DNA of 40,501 bases from CAZEQH01 sp964566875. Lineage in GTDB: Bacteria; Patescibacteriota; Minisyncoccia; Minisyncoccales; JANBVM01. Location: contig CAZMJM010000003.1 of the NCBI GenBank assembly GCA_964566875.1, positions 1 to 40,501 on the forward strand, in the 5' to 3' direction. The notes beneath the pieces are model-generated. The model worked only from the letters and a program-made list of their open reading frames with translations, had not been told where the DNA came from and did no database searches. The translations under genes were made by a program, and so were the position numbers. Below are positions 14,455-23,000 of the stretch, piece after piece. Position 1 is the first letter of the stretch. Each line of letters opens with the position of its first letter.

Positions 14455-14483
14455 TTGACTTTGAGCCGCGAAAACGTTATCAT
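14455..14483 (+). promoter_or_regulatory. ychF promoter, predicted leaderless transcript
   Basis: TTGACT (14455-14460), a 17-nt spacer and TATCAT (14478-14483) are followed after only 6 nt by the ychF ATG at 14490. It probably drives ychF-rpsF-ssb-rpsR. Confidence 0.7.
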
Positions 14484-14489
14484 ATCTTT

Positions 14490-15512
14490 ATGAGTTTTTC
14501 AGTGGGCATTGTAGGCCTGCCTAACGTAGGAAAATCAACGCTCTTTCAGGCCATTACCAGACAACAGGTAGGCATCTCTCCCCGGCCCTTTACCACCATT
14601 GACCCAAACATAGGAGTGGTTCCCGTACCCGACCAGAGGCTGGACGGCTTGAGAAACATTATCAGCCCAGAGAAAACTACCCCTGCCACCATTGAATTCG
14701 TAGATATAGCAGGACTGGTAAAAGGTGCCCATAAAGGAGAGGGGCTGGGAAACCAATTCCTGGCTCATATCAGAAACTGTGACGCCGTACTGGAAATAGT
14801 CAGAACCTTCGACAACCCCAATGTGGAAAACATCTTGGGAGGAATAGACCCCGAGCGGGATATCGAAGTTGTAAAAACCGAACTCCTGATGAAAGACCTC
14901 GAGACCCTGGATAAAATCACCGCCGGATTAGAAAAAAAACGGGGAACAGAGGAAGCCAAGAATTTAGCAGCCCTGGAAAGGATTAAGGAAGAAGTATCGG
15001 CGGGAAAAATGATTTCCGAAATGGAGTTGACGGAAAAAGTGAGAGGAGCAATAAGGGAATACCAATTCCTTACCGCAAAACCGGTTATCTACGTGTTCAA
15101 TAGCGGGAATGAGAAAAGGAAATCCCCCTTGCCGGGGATAACGATGGATTTGAAGGAAGAGGAGGAAATAACAGAACTTTCCCGGGAGGAGCGCCAAGAG
15201 TTGGAACTCCGCTCCCAACTTGATAAAATAATAACGGCCTGTTATGATACTTTACGCCTGATAACTTTCTTTACGGTAACGGGAGGCAGAGAGGTCAGAG
15301 CCTGGACCCTGCTTAAAGGAGCATCTGTCCTTGAGGCCGGAGAAGCCGTACATTCGGATTTTAGGGACAGGTTCGTCAGGGCCGAAGTAATAGACTGGCA
15401 GGGTTTGATAGACGCCGGTTCCTGGCAAAAAGCTAAAGAAAAAGGCATCATAAAAACGGTTGGTAAAGAGTACGTTGTCCAGGACGGCGATGTAATCGAG
15501 TTTAAAATATAA
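14490..15512 (+). CDS. ychF: YchF/OLA1-type P-loop NTPase
   Basis: YchF is a ribosome-associated NTPase of the Obg-related TRAFAC class that usually prefers ATP. The 340-residue protein has G1 GLPNVGKST (residues 9-17), the switch region FTTIDPNIGVVPVPD, G3 DIAGLVKGAHKGEGLGNQFL (about 72-91), a helical coiled-coil insertion around residues 130-185, NSGNE at the G4 position (non-canonical, as expected for the family) and a C-terminal TGS-like domain ending KEYVVQDGDVIEFKI. It is slightly shorter than the usual about 363 residues. It precedes rpsF by 6 nt, so it leads a ribosomal operon. Confidence 0.95.
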   Translation: MSFSVGIVGLPNVGKSTLFQAITRQQVGISPRPFTTIDPNIGVVPVPDQRLDGLRNIISPEKTTPATIEFVDIAGLVKGAHKGEGLGNQFLAHIRNCDAVLEIVRTFDNPNVENILGGIDPERDIEVVKTELLMKDLETLDKITAGLEKKRGTEEAKNLAALERIKEEVSAGKMISEMELTEKVRGAIREYQFLTAKPVIYVFNSGNEKRKSPLPGITMDLKEEEEITELSREERQELELRSQLDKIITACYDTLRLITFFTVTGGREVRAWTLLKGASVLEAGEAVHSDFRDRFVRAEVIDWQGLIDAGSWQKAKEKGIIKTVGKEYVVQDGDVIEFKI

Positions 15513-15518
15513 AAAATT

Positions 15519-15926
15519 ATGCAGCTATACGAAGCAACATATCTAATAGACCCGAATCTATCCAATGAAGACGTCAAGTCCATCCAGGAAAAAATGAAAT
15601 CATGGGTAGAAGAGGAAAAAGGCTCTCTCACCAAGGCTCATCCGCCCGTACAGAAAGAGCTGGCTTATCCTATTAAGAAAAAGACTACGGCTTTCATGGC
15701 CAGCCTGACTTTCGACCTCGCCCCGCTAAACCTCCAGAATGTAGAGAAAAAAATTAAGGAAGAGCCGGCGATACTGCGCTACCTCATCCTCAAGAAAGAA
15801 CCCGAGAAGCTGACCGGAAAAGCAGCCCCCAGAAGAAGACCCAGACCGCCAAGAGCAAAGGTCGAGCTGGAAGAAATCGAAAAGAAGTTAGAAGAGATTT
15901 TGGGCGAAAAACCGCCCCAAGATTAA
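15519..15926 (+). CDS. rpsF: 30S ribosomal protein S6
   Basis: S6 binds S18 on the small-subunit platform. The 135-residue sequence opens MQLYEATYLIDPNLSNEDV, the first strand of the S6 ferredoxin-like fold, and continues with LAYPIKKKTTAFMASLTFDL and the second half-fold NVEKKIKEEPAILRYLILKKE. A charged C-terminal extension (residues about 103-135, basic then acidic) is longer than in E. coli without its Glu tail. Gene order rpsF-ssb-rpsR is the widely conserved bacterial arrangement. It starts 6 nt after the ychF stop. Confidence 0.95.
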   Translation: MQLYEATYLIDPNLSNEDVKSIQEKMKSWVEEEKGSLTKAHPPVQKELAYPIKKKTTAFMASLTFDLAPLNLQNVEKKIKEEPAILRYLILKKEPEKLTGKAAPRRRPRPPRAKVELEEIEKKLEEILGEKPPQD

Positions 15927-15935
15927 AATTTTCAG

Positions 15936-16415
15936 ATGAATCTCAACAGAGTCTTTCTAATTGGGCGTTTGACCCGTGACCCGGAAACAAGGGCGCTACC
16001 CTCGGGGCAGTCCGTAACTAATTTCGGATTAGCTACCAGCAGGTATTATACGAACAAAGACAGGGAAAAAAAGGAGGAAACGGAGTTTCACAACCTAGTC
16101 GCTTTCGGAAGATTAGCCGAAATAATTTCCCAATATTTGAAAAAGGGGTCCCTGGCCTTCTTTGAAGGCCGTCTCAGGACCAGGAGCTGGGAGGATAATG
16201 CCGGAAACAAGAGGTCCAGGACGGAAGTAATAGTAGAGAGAATGCAGCTGGCTCCCAAATCTATCGGGACCCAGCAGGCCAAGAAAGAGACCACAGAAAA
16301 GAATCCGCCGACTGGCGGAAAAAAGAATCCGCCGACTGGCGGAAAAGAAGAGGAGGAAGATATTCCCGTCATTGAAGAGGACGGGGAAATAGACGTCGAG
16401 GATATACCTTTTTAA
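15936..16415 (+). CDS. ssb: Single-stranded DNA-binding protein
   Basis: SSB coats single-stranded DNA in replication and repair and recruits partners through its C-terminal tip. The 159-residue protein has the OB-fold at residues about 1-108 (MNLNRVFLIGRLTRDPETR, EFHNLVAFGRLAEIISQYLKKG, FFEGRLRTRSWED, VIVERMQ) and a flexible linker. It ends in the acidic tip DGEIDVEDIPF, matching the partner-binding D-D-I-P-F tail. The linker contains a tandem NPPTGG pair (residues 123-128 and 131-136) encoded by identical palindromes. It lies between rpsF and rpsR. TAAAAT lies 6 nt before its ATG, hinting at an extra internal start of transcription, but the -35 is poor. Confidence 0.95.
   Translation: MNLNRVFLIGRLTRDPETRALPSGQSVTNFGLATSRYYTNKDREKKEETEFHNLVAFGRLAEIISQYLKKGSLAFFEGRLRTRSWEDNAGNKRSRTEVIVERMQLAPKSIGTQQAKKETTEKNPPTGGKKNPPTGGKEEEEDIPVIEEDGEIDVEDIPF
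16304..16343. repeat. Two copies of palindrome TCCGCC-N4-GGCGGA inside ssb
   Basis: Identical 16-bp palindromes lie at 16304-16319 and 16328-16343 with 24-bp periodicity. Both are read AAT CCG CCG ACT GGC GGA as Asn-Pro-Pro-Thr-Gly-Gly followed by Lys. The pair sits in the disordered SSB linker, where an insertion costs little. The same element occurs twice in recA. Confidence 0.85.
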
Positions 16416-16419
16416 AAAG

Positions 16420-16446
16420 CGCCCCTAATGATTAGGAGCCAGGGCG
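16420..16446 (+). other. Potential RNA hairpin in the ssb-rpsR spacer
   Basis: CGCCC (16420-16424) can pair with GGGCG (16442-16446), enclosing the nested inverted repeat CTAAT-G-ATTAG (16425-16435). It lies 43 nt before rpsR and 4 nt after ssb, and no T-run follows, so it is not a standard terminator. It could be a ribosomal-protein control element or an mRNA stability structure; I could not match it to the known S6:S18 motif. Confidence 0.35.
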
Positions 16447-16489
16447 GGAGAGGATTCCGTCAATATATTAAAATAAATCAAAAATCTTT

Positions 16490-16687
16490 ATGGCGTGTTA
16501 TTTTTGCCAAAGAAATATAAAGGATATAGATTTCAGGAACGTAAAACTTCTGGAAAAGTTCACCTCCGGTCTGGCCAAAATAAGGGCTAAAAAAAGGACT
16601 GGAGTCTGTTCCAGTCATCAGAGAAAGCTGGCTCAAGCCGTTAAACGAGCCAGATATTTGGGATTGCTTCCCTTCACGACGAAGTGA
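16490..16687 (+). CDS. rpsR: 30S ribosomal protein S18
   Basis: S18 is the platform partner of S6. The 65-residue sequence has the S18 core: IDFRNVKLLEKFTSGLAKI, then KKRTGVCSSHQRKLAQAVKRARYLGLLPFTTK, ending in the family's typical A-R-x-L-G-L-L-P-F. It opens MACYFCQRNIKD with a Cys-x-x-Cys pair, and a third Cys (GVCSSHQ) with His may complete a zinc site as in the C+ forms of S18. The last gene of the ychF-rpsF-ssb-rpsR series, it converges on recA with a 22-nt gap and no visible terminator. Confidence 0.96.
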   Translation: MACYFCQRNIKDIDFRNVKLLEKFTSGLAKIRAKKRTGVCSSHQRKLAQAVKRARYLGLLPFTTK

Positions 16688-16709
16688 AAGGGGCTCTACC
16701 TCCTTCTCT

Positions 16710-17759
16710 CTAGCTGTTCTCCATGACAGCTTTTTTGATTTCTTTGGCAATATCAGGGTTTTCTTTCAGAAAATTCCTACTGGCTTCCATCCCCTGACCG
16801 AGCTTGGTATTCTGGTACTGGTACCAGCTGCCGGAACGCTTCACTATATCGTCTTTGAGGGCGGAATTAATAAGGTCTCCGAAATATGATATTCCTTCGT
16901 TATAATAGATATCAAATTCCGCCGTCTTGAAGGGCGGGGCCACCTTATTCTTGACTATTTTGGCCTTGACCCTGTTGCCCACTATCTCATTCCCCTGCTT
17001 GATCTGGGCGATTCTCCTTAAATTTATCCTGACCGAAGCATAGAATTTCAGCGCCAGCCCTCCGGGGGTAGTTTCGGGATTACCGAATCTTATTCCAATC
17101 TTCATCCTGGTTTGGTTCAGAAAAATAACCACGGTCTTGGTCTTGGCGATTAGGCCTGAGAGTTTTCTCAAGGCCTGGCTCATCAGTCTGGCCTGGAGAC
17201 CTATCTGAAACTCGCCCATTTCCCCCGCAATCTCTGCTTTGGGAACCAGGGCGGCCACAGAGTCCACCACTATCACATCCACCTCTTCCGACCTCACCAG
17301 GGTCTCAACTATCTGGAGAGCCTGTTCTCCTGAATCGGGCTGGGATATCAGAAGGTCGTCTACGTTAACTCCTATCCGCCTGGCATAATCAGGGTCTAAG
17401 GCGTGTTCTGCGTCCACAAAAGCTCCTACGCCTTTCTTTTTCTGCGCTTCTGCGATAATGTGCAGGGCCAGAGTAGTTTTGCCGGACATTTCCGGTCCAT
17501 AAACTTCTATTACCCTGCCCCGGGGTACTCCCCCGATCCCCAGAGCGGCATCTAAGGAAATGGAGCCGGTATTGACGGCGTTCACATTAGCCATTCTGGT
17601 CTCCGTAAGCCTCATAATCGCTCCTTCACCGAATTTCTGTTTGATCTCGGCGACTGCCTCCTCCAGCTGATGCCTTTCCTTTCCGCCGACCGGCGGACTT
17701 TTTTCCTTCTTTTTTCCGCCAGTTGGCGGATTTTTTGGCGATTGCTTTTTTCTAGCCAT
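16710..17759 (-). CDS. recA: RecA recombinase
   Basis: RecA forms filaments on single-stranded DNA for homologous recombination and the SOS response. The 349-residue protein has Walker A GPEMSGKTT (residues 88-96; usually GPESSGKTT), FVDAEHALDPDYARRIGVN, VIVVDSVAALVPKAEIAGEMG (Walker B), QARLMSQALRKLSGLI and the L2-side FLNQTRMKIGIRFGNPETTPGG. An unusual basic N-terminal extension carries NPPTGG and SPPVGG (residues about 10-26), each encoded by a palindromic element. recA follows ftsK by 21 nt on the minus strand, at the end of an rpoB-rpoC-ftsK-recA series. An AAGGAG lies 13 nt before the ATG, rather far for ribosome binding. No LexA-type operator is obvious. Confidence 0.97.
   Translation of the reverse strand: MARKKQSPKNPPTGGKKKEKSPPVGGKERHQLEEAVAEIKQKFGEGAIMRLTETRMANVNAVNTGSISLDAALGIGGVPRGRVIEVYGPEMSGKTTLALHIIAEAQKKKGVGAFVDAEHALDPDYARRIGVNVDDLLISQPDSGEQALQIVETLVRSEEVDVIVVDSVAALVPKAEIAGEMGEFQIGLQARLMSQALRKLSGLIAKTKTVVIFLNQTRMKIGIRFGNPETTPGGLALKFYASVRINLRRIAQIKQGNEIVGNRVKAKIVKNKVAPPFKTAEFDIYYNEGISYFGDLINSALKDDIVKRSGSWYQYQNTKLGQGMEASRNFLKENPDIAKEIKKAVMENS
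17682..17730. repeat. Two palindromic elements TCCGCC-N4-GGCGGA inside recA
   Basis: The 16-bp palindromes lie at 17682-17697 (spacer GACC) and 17715-17730 (spacer AGTT), 33 bp apart. On the coding strand they read Ser/Asn-Pro-Pro-Val/Thr-Gly-Gly, the same codon phase as in ssb. Stems are identical and only the central 4 nt vary. They lie in the N-terminal extension, outside the RecA core. Confidence 0.85.
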
Positions 17760-17780
17760 AGATTTTTATGTGCTCCTTAT

Positions 17781-20057
17781 TTAAACCTTCTGCCAACTAT
17801 CATCTCCACCAGCTGCCGGATCGTCCTCTTCTCCAAAATCATCGCCTTCGGGATCTTCAGGGCTGAGCGATCCCGCTTCTGTCAGAAAGACCTTTCTGGG
17901 TTTGGCGCCGCGGCTAGGTCCAACCACTCCTTGTTTTTCCAGGGAATCTATCAGGCGGGCCGCCCTGGCATAACCGACACTCAGCTTCCTCTGAAGGAGG
18001 GAGGCGGAACCTCTCTGATACCTGACGACCATCTCCTTGGCCTTTTCATACAAAGGGTCCTGTTCCGAAGAACCCTCCTCCATCTCCAGTTCTGCAGCTC
18101 CCAGATCTTTCTCCAGGGCCTCCTCCAGCCTGTCTCTTAAAGCCTCTGCCTCCGGACTTATCTCTTCTCCGGAGTAGCCGTTCTCTTCCTTTATCCATTG
18201 TACCACCTTTTTTACTTCTTTTTCAGAGATGTAGCATGCCTGAACCCTTTTGGGTTTGAGCAGTTCGTTAGAAAGGAAAAGCATGTCTCCGGCCCCCAAT
18301 AGTTTTTCTGCCCCGGAAGAATCAAGAATGGTACGGGAGTCCACCTGAGAAGCCACCTGAAAAGTAACGCGGGAAGTAATATTAGCTTTAATTAATCCGG
18401 TAATCACCTCTACCGAAGGCCGCTGGGTAGCCAGCACGAGATGGATTCCTACCGCCCTAGCCATCTGCGCCAGTCTCACTATGGAAGCCTCCACGTCTCT
18501 TCCTTTGGCAGCCATTAAATCTGCCAGTTCATCAACCACCAGGACGATATAGGGCAGATACTCGTCGGAGTCTACCTGCTCGTTGGATACCTTCTCATTA
18601 TAACTGTTAATGTTCCTGGACTTGGCTTCAGCCAGCAGTTTAAACCTCCTCTCCATTTCATCTATCAGCCATTTCAATGAATTCACCGCCCTGGGGGCAT
18701 CTACGATGGGAGGACAGATAAGATGGGGAAGGTCCCGGTAAACGGTAAACTCAACCCTCTTGGGGTCAATGAGAAGAAACTTCATGGTGTCCGGGGAGTT
18801 GCGATAAATAAGAGAAAGTATCAGAGTGTTCAGGAAGATTGTTTTACCGCTGCCGGTAGAACCGGCCACAAGGAGGTGAGGCATCTTCCCCAGGTTGTCA
18901 TATATCGGCCGCCCGGATACGTCCTTTCCCAGGGCAAACAGCAGGTCGGTGGAAGATTCCTGAAACTCGGGGTCCTGCATAAGCTCCTTCAATCTCACAA
19001 ATGACCTTATCTTATTGGGGACCTCTATACCCACCAGACTCTTTCCGGGAATAGGGGCTTCTATTCTGATTGGGTGGGTAGCCAGAGCCAGGGCCAGGTC
19101 ATTGGAAAGGGAAGTAATTTTGGAAAGTTTGATACCGTCGGCAGGCTTGAGCGAATATTGGGTAACCGTCGGGCCGACGTTAAATCCGGACATTTCCACT
19201 GGAATGTCGAAACTGCCCAATGTTTTTTTGATGACGGCCGAGTTGGTCTGGATGTCTCCGGCCGAAGGCTTTCCCTTGGGTTTATCAAGCAAATCAAGGG
19301 GAGGTTTTTTGTAATCGGTAAACCTGGAAAAAGAAGTAATCTTCTGAGATTTTACCTTCAGAGAGGGTTTTTTGGTAACTTCCACGCTTTCTTCCTTGAC
19401 GGCGCGGGGAACGGAAGACGTTTCGGCGACATTGTTAACCTTGAAAGAGGGAGCGAATATCCGGCTGACCAGGGAAGGTTTCTTTCTTTCTTCCTGCATC
19501 CCCCGTTCCCTCTGGGAAGATGGCTGCCGCAGCAGACGCCATAGTATCAATCCGGAAACCAAGAGAAGCGAGGCCAGAATAATCTGGCTTACCCAGAATC
19601 CGAAGAATCGAAGAAAAGGCCAGGAAAAAAGAAACCCTAACCAACCCCCTATCTTTTCCCCGGGTGTCGCAGGTTCTATCATCTCCTTGGACACCAGACC
19701 TTCCAGGAAACCGGAAAGCCCCAGCAGAAAGAGGAGCGAGGACAGCAGCAGGGGGACAAAGATATTTTTGTATTGGGAAATAAAAAAAGCCACTCCCCCC
19801 ATGGTAAAGAGAAGGGGCACGATAAATATCGCCTTACCCACCAGGAAATTAAAGACATCATAAATCAGCCTGCCCGCTATACCGGCTTTCTGAAAAAAAC
19901 TTAGAGTGAATATTACGGCCAGAAGCAGGAAAACTACGCCGAGGATATGCCTCTTGGTTTCCTGTTTGAGAGAAAATTGGTCAAAAAACCCTTTTTTGTC
20001 GAGTCTAGACTCTTTTCTATTCCTTTTTTGAGGTTTTTTTTTCTTTTTTTTGGCCAT
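17781..20057 (-). CDS. ftsK: DNA translocase FtsK/SpoIIIE
   Basis: FtsK is a septal, membrane-anchored motor that pumps chromosome termini during division. The 758-residue protein has a very basic N-terminus (MAKKKKKKPQKR), four transmembrane segments (about residues 36-56, 70-92, 96-118 and 150-174), a short linker, and the motor: FDIPVEMSGFNVGPTVTQYSL, Walker A GSTGSGKT (about 397-404), Walker B VLVVDELADLM (about 504-514) and LATQRPSVEVITGLIKANI. The C-terminal gamma winged helix is visible as ASLLQRKLSVGYARAARLID and LEKQGVVGPSRGAKPRKV, followed by an acidic tail. It lies 25 nt after rpoC and 21 nt before recA. The linker is short, as in SpoIIIE-type proteins. Confidence 0.96.
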   Translation of the reverse strand: MAKKKKKKPQKRNRKESRLDKKGFFDQFSLKQETKRHILGVVFLLLAVIFTLSFFQKAGIAGRLIYDVFNFLVGKAIFIVPLLFTMGGVAFFISQYKNIFVPLLLSSLLFLLGLSGFLEGLVSKEMIEPATPGEKIGGWLGFLFSWPFLRFFGFWVSQIILASLLLVSGLILWRLLRQPSSQRERGMQEERKKPSLVSRIFAPSFKVNNVAETSSVPRAVKEESVEVTKKPSLKVKSQKITSFSRFTDYKKPPLDLLDKPKGKPSAGDIQTNSAVIKKTLGSFDIPVEMSGFNVGPTVTQYSLKPADGIKLSKITSLSNDLALALATHPIRIEAPIPGKSLVGIEVPNKIRSFVRLKELMQDPEFQESSTDLLFALGKDVSGRPIYDNLGKMPHLLVAGSTGSGKTIFLNTLILSLIYRNSPDTMKFLLIDPKRVEFTVYRDLPHLICPPIVDAPRAVNSLKWLIDEMERRFKLLAEAKSRNINSYNEKVSNEQVDSDEYLPYIVLVVDELADLMAAKGRDVEASIVRLAQMARAVGIHLVLATQRPSVEVITGLIKANITSRVTFQVASQVDSRTILDSSGAEKLLGAGDMLFLSNELLKPKRVQACYISEKEVKKVVQWIKEENGYSGEEISPEAEALRDRLEEALEKDLGAAELEMEEGSSEQDPLYEKAKEMVVRYQRGSASLLQRKLSVGYARAARLIDSLEKQGVVGPSRGAKPRKVFLTEAGSLSPEDPEGDDFGEEDDPAAGGDDSWQKV

Positions 20058-20082
20058 TCTCCGGAATGAATGTTAGAGAAAG

Positions 20083-23000
20083 CTACTTCTTGGTTTCCTC
20101 TTTAAAACCCGTACCCGCTGGAATAAGTTTACCTATGATGACGTTCTCTTTCAAGCCCTTTAGATTGTCCTCCTTGCCTTCGGTAGCGGCCTTAATCAGG
20201 ACCCTGGAAGTTTCCTGGAAGGAAGCGGCCGATAGGAAAGAATCTGTAGTCAGGGCCACCTTGGATATTCCCAGAAGCAACGAAGAGCCGGTAGCCGGTT
20301 CCGGTTTTTTCTTTCCCTTCTCTTTTTTGAGAAGGAGGTTTTCCTCCAAAAATCTGGTCTTTTCCACTATTTCACCGGGCGCAAACGGGGTTTCTCCGGG
20401 ATTTTTCACTTTTATCCTTGAGAACATCTGGGCGATAATGACCTCCAGGTGCTTGTCGTGAATCTGCACCCCCTGGGATACATATATCTTCTGAATCTCT
20501 TTTACTATGTAGCGCCAGGTGGTCTCCTTATCCGTCAGCTTGAAGAGTTTCCTGATGTTGAGGCTGCCTTCGCACAGTTGCTGGCCTTTTTTAACGCTAT
20601 CCCCCTCCTTAACCCAGATTCCCATCTGGGGAGGAATCTTATACTCCGCCATGTCTTTCTTCTTGCTCTTGACCCCTTCCTTCTTTACTCTAATTATCCT
20701 GTCTGACGTAATTTCTTCAACCTTACCATCCACTGTCGACATGATGGCCTTGCCCTTAGGTATCCTGGCCTCAAACAATTCCTGGACCCTCGGCAAGCCG
20801 AAGGTAATATCACCTCCACCGGCCACTCCGCCGCTGTGGAAGGTTCTCATGGTCAACTGCGTTCCGGGTTCTCCGATGGCCTGGGCGGCCACGATACCCA
20901 CCGCTTCTCCCAATTCAACAAGGTGGTTGTGTCCCAGGTCCCAACCGTAACATTTCTTGCAAATACCCCTGACGGTCTTACAGCTCAGGGGAGAACGTAC
21001 CTTCAGCTTATCAACGTTCTTCTCGACTATCTTTTCACCTTTCTCCCAGTCAATGATTTCTCCTTTCTTGCAAGCTCCCTTGACGGTCTCCAGGGATACT
21101 CGACCCACTATCTTCAACAGGAAATCCTGACCCGCTTCATCGGCATCTTCCTTAAACACTTCGATGCCCGCATCGTCTTTACAATCATCTTCCGTCACTA
21201 TCATTTCGTGGGAAACATCAATCAGCCTACGGGTAAGGTAACCTGCGCTGGAAGTCCTCAGGGCCTTGTCAGCGGTTCCCTTTCTGGCCCCGTGGGTGGA
21301 GATAAAGTACTCAAGGGCAGGAAAGCCCTCTTTATAAGAGCTCTTGACCGGCAGTTCAATGATGTCTCCGATAGGATTAATAACCAAACCCTTCATGCCG
21401 CACATCTGTACGGACTGAGTCCAGGAGCCTTTGGCCCCGGCGTCTATCATCTGAAAGACAGAGCCCTTCTTGGGCAGGGCGTCGGGAACCTTTTTTTCGA
21501 TTTCCGACTTCACCCGGCTCCAGATACTTATTATTTTGCTGGTTTTCTCTTCGGGAGTAAGCAGTCCTTTTTTGAAATAATCCTCAACCTGTTCTTCCTC
21601 CTTCTCGGCATCCTTAAGAATTTTCTCTTTCTCTTTTGGTATAACCAGGTCGTCCAAACCCCAGGTAATGCCGGCTAAGGTAGAATATTCAAATCCCAGA
21701 GCCTTAATATCGTCTAAGGTTTTCCTGACCGTCTCTTCCGAATATACCCGTATCGCTTCGGCGGCAATCTTTTTTAGGTTCTTCAGCTTTATCAGTTTGT
21801 TCTGGAAGGGGAAATCGTCAGGCAGGGCCTCGTTGAAAATAATTCGGCCGACCGATGTTTCTATGAAGTTAGAATCTTCTTTGGTTTCCGCCTTATCTAT
21901 TTTTTCTTTGGAATCATTCTTCCTGACGTTGATCCTGGCTTTGAGGGCCACCTCGCCGAATTCATAAGCCAGTTTGGCCTCTTTGGCGTTAGCGAAATTC
22001 TTATCCTCCCCCTTCAATCCCTCCCAGATACCGGTAAGCCAATAACACCCCAGGACGATGTCCTGATAAAGAGTGACTATGGGGGTGCCGGTGGCGGGCT
22101 TCAGGAGGTTGACGCCGGCCAGCATCCTTTCCCTGGACTCGGCCTGAGCCATCTGTGATAAGGGGACGTGGACGGCCATCTGGTCTCCGTCAAAGTCCGC
22201 ATTAAAGGCCTTGCAGATCATGGGATGGATACGGATGGCCTCACCCTCTATGAGTATAGGGTAAAAAGCCTGGATGCCCAGCCGGTGGAGGGTAGGAGCC
22301 CTGTTCAACAGAATCAGTTTCTCCTTAACCACTTCCTCCAGGGAGGCCCAAACCTCATCCGTTTCTTCCTCGATAAGATTGGAGGCTCCCCTGACGTTGT
22401 AGGCCAGCTCTTTCTCCAAAAGCTTGTTAATGACAAAAGGTTTAAACAATTCCAGGGCCATTTTCTTAGGCAGACCCACCTGGTTCATTTCCAGTTCCGG
22501 ACCCACCACGATGACGGACCTGCCCGAATAATCAACCCTCTTACCCAGAAGATTCTGTCTGAACCTGCCTTGCTTCCCCTTGAGCATGTCTGACAAGGAT
22601 TTTAGAAGCCTTCTGCCTCCGGTGGTAGCCCGGGTGGTAGTGCCCCTTCGCATGCCGTTATCTATCAGGGAATCCACTGCTTCCTGAAGCATCCTCTTTT
22701 CGTTCCTGATGATGACTTCCGGTGCCCCTATCTCCAGCAGATATTTCAGCCGATTGTTCCTGTTTATCACTCTCCGATACAGGTCATTCAAGTCGGAGGC
22801 AGCGTACCTGCCTCCATCCAGCTGGACCATGGGACGTAGCCCGGGAGGCAAGACCGGCAAGACCGTCAGAAACATCCATTCTGGACGGATATTGGCCCTC
22901 TCCATTACCTTATAGAGTTTGAGCCTCCTCATCACCTTTTTCCTGTTCTGGGAACTGACTTCCTTCAATTCCTTCCTCAGCTTTTTCATTTCTTCCTTCA

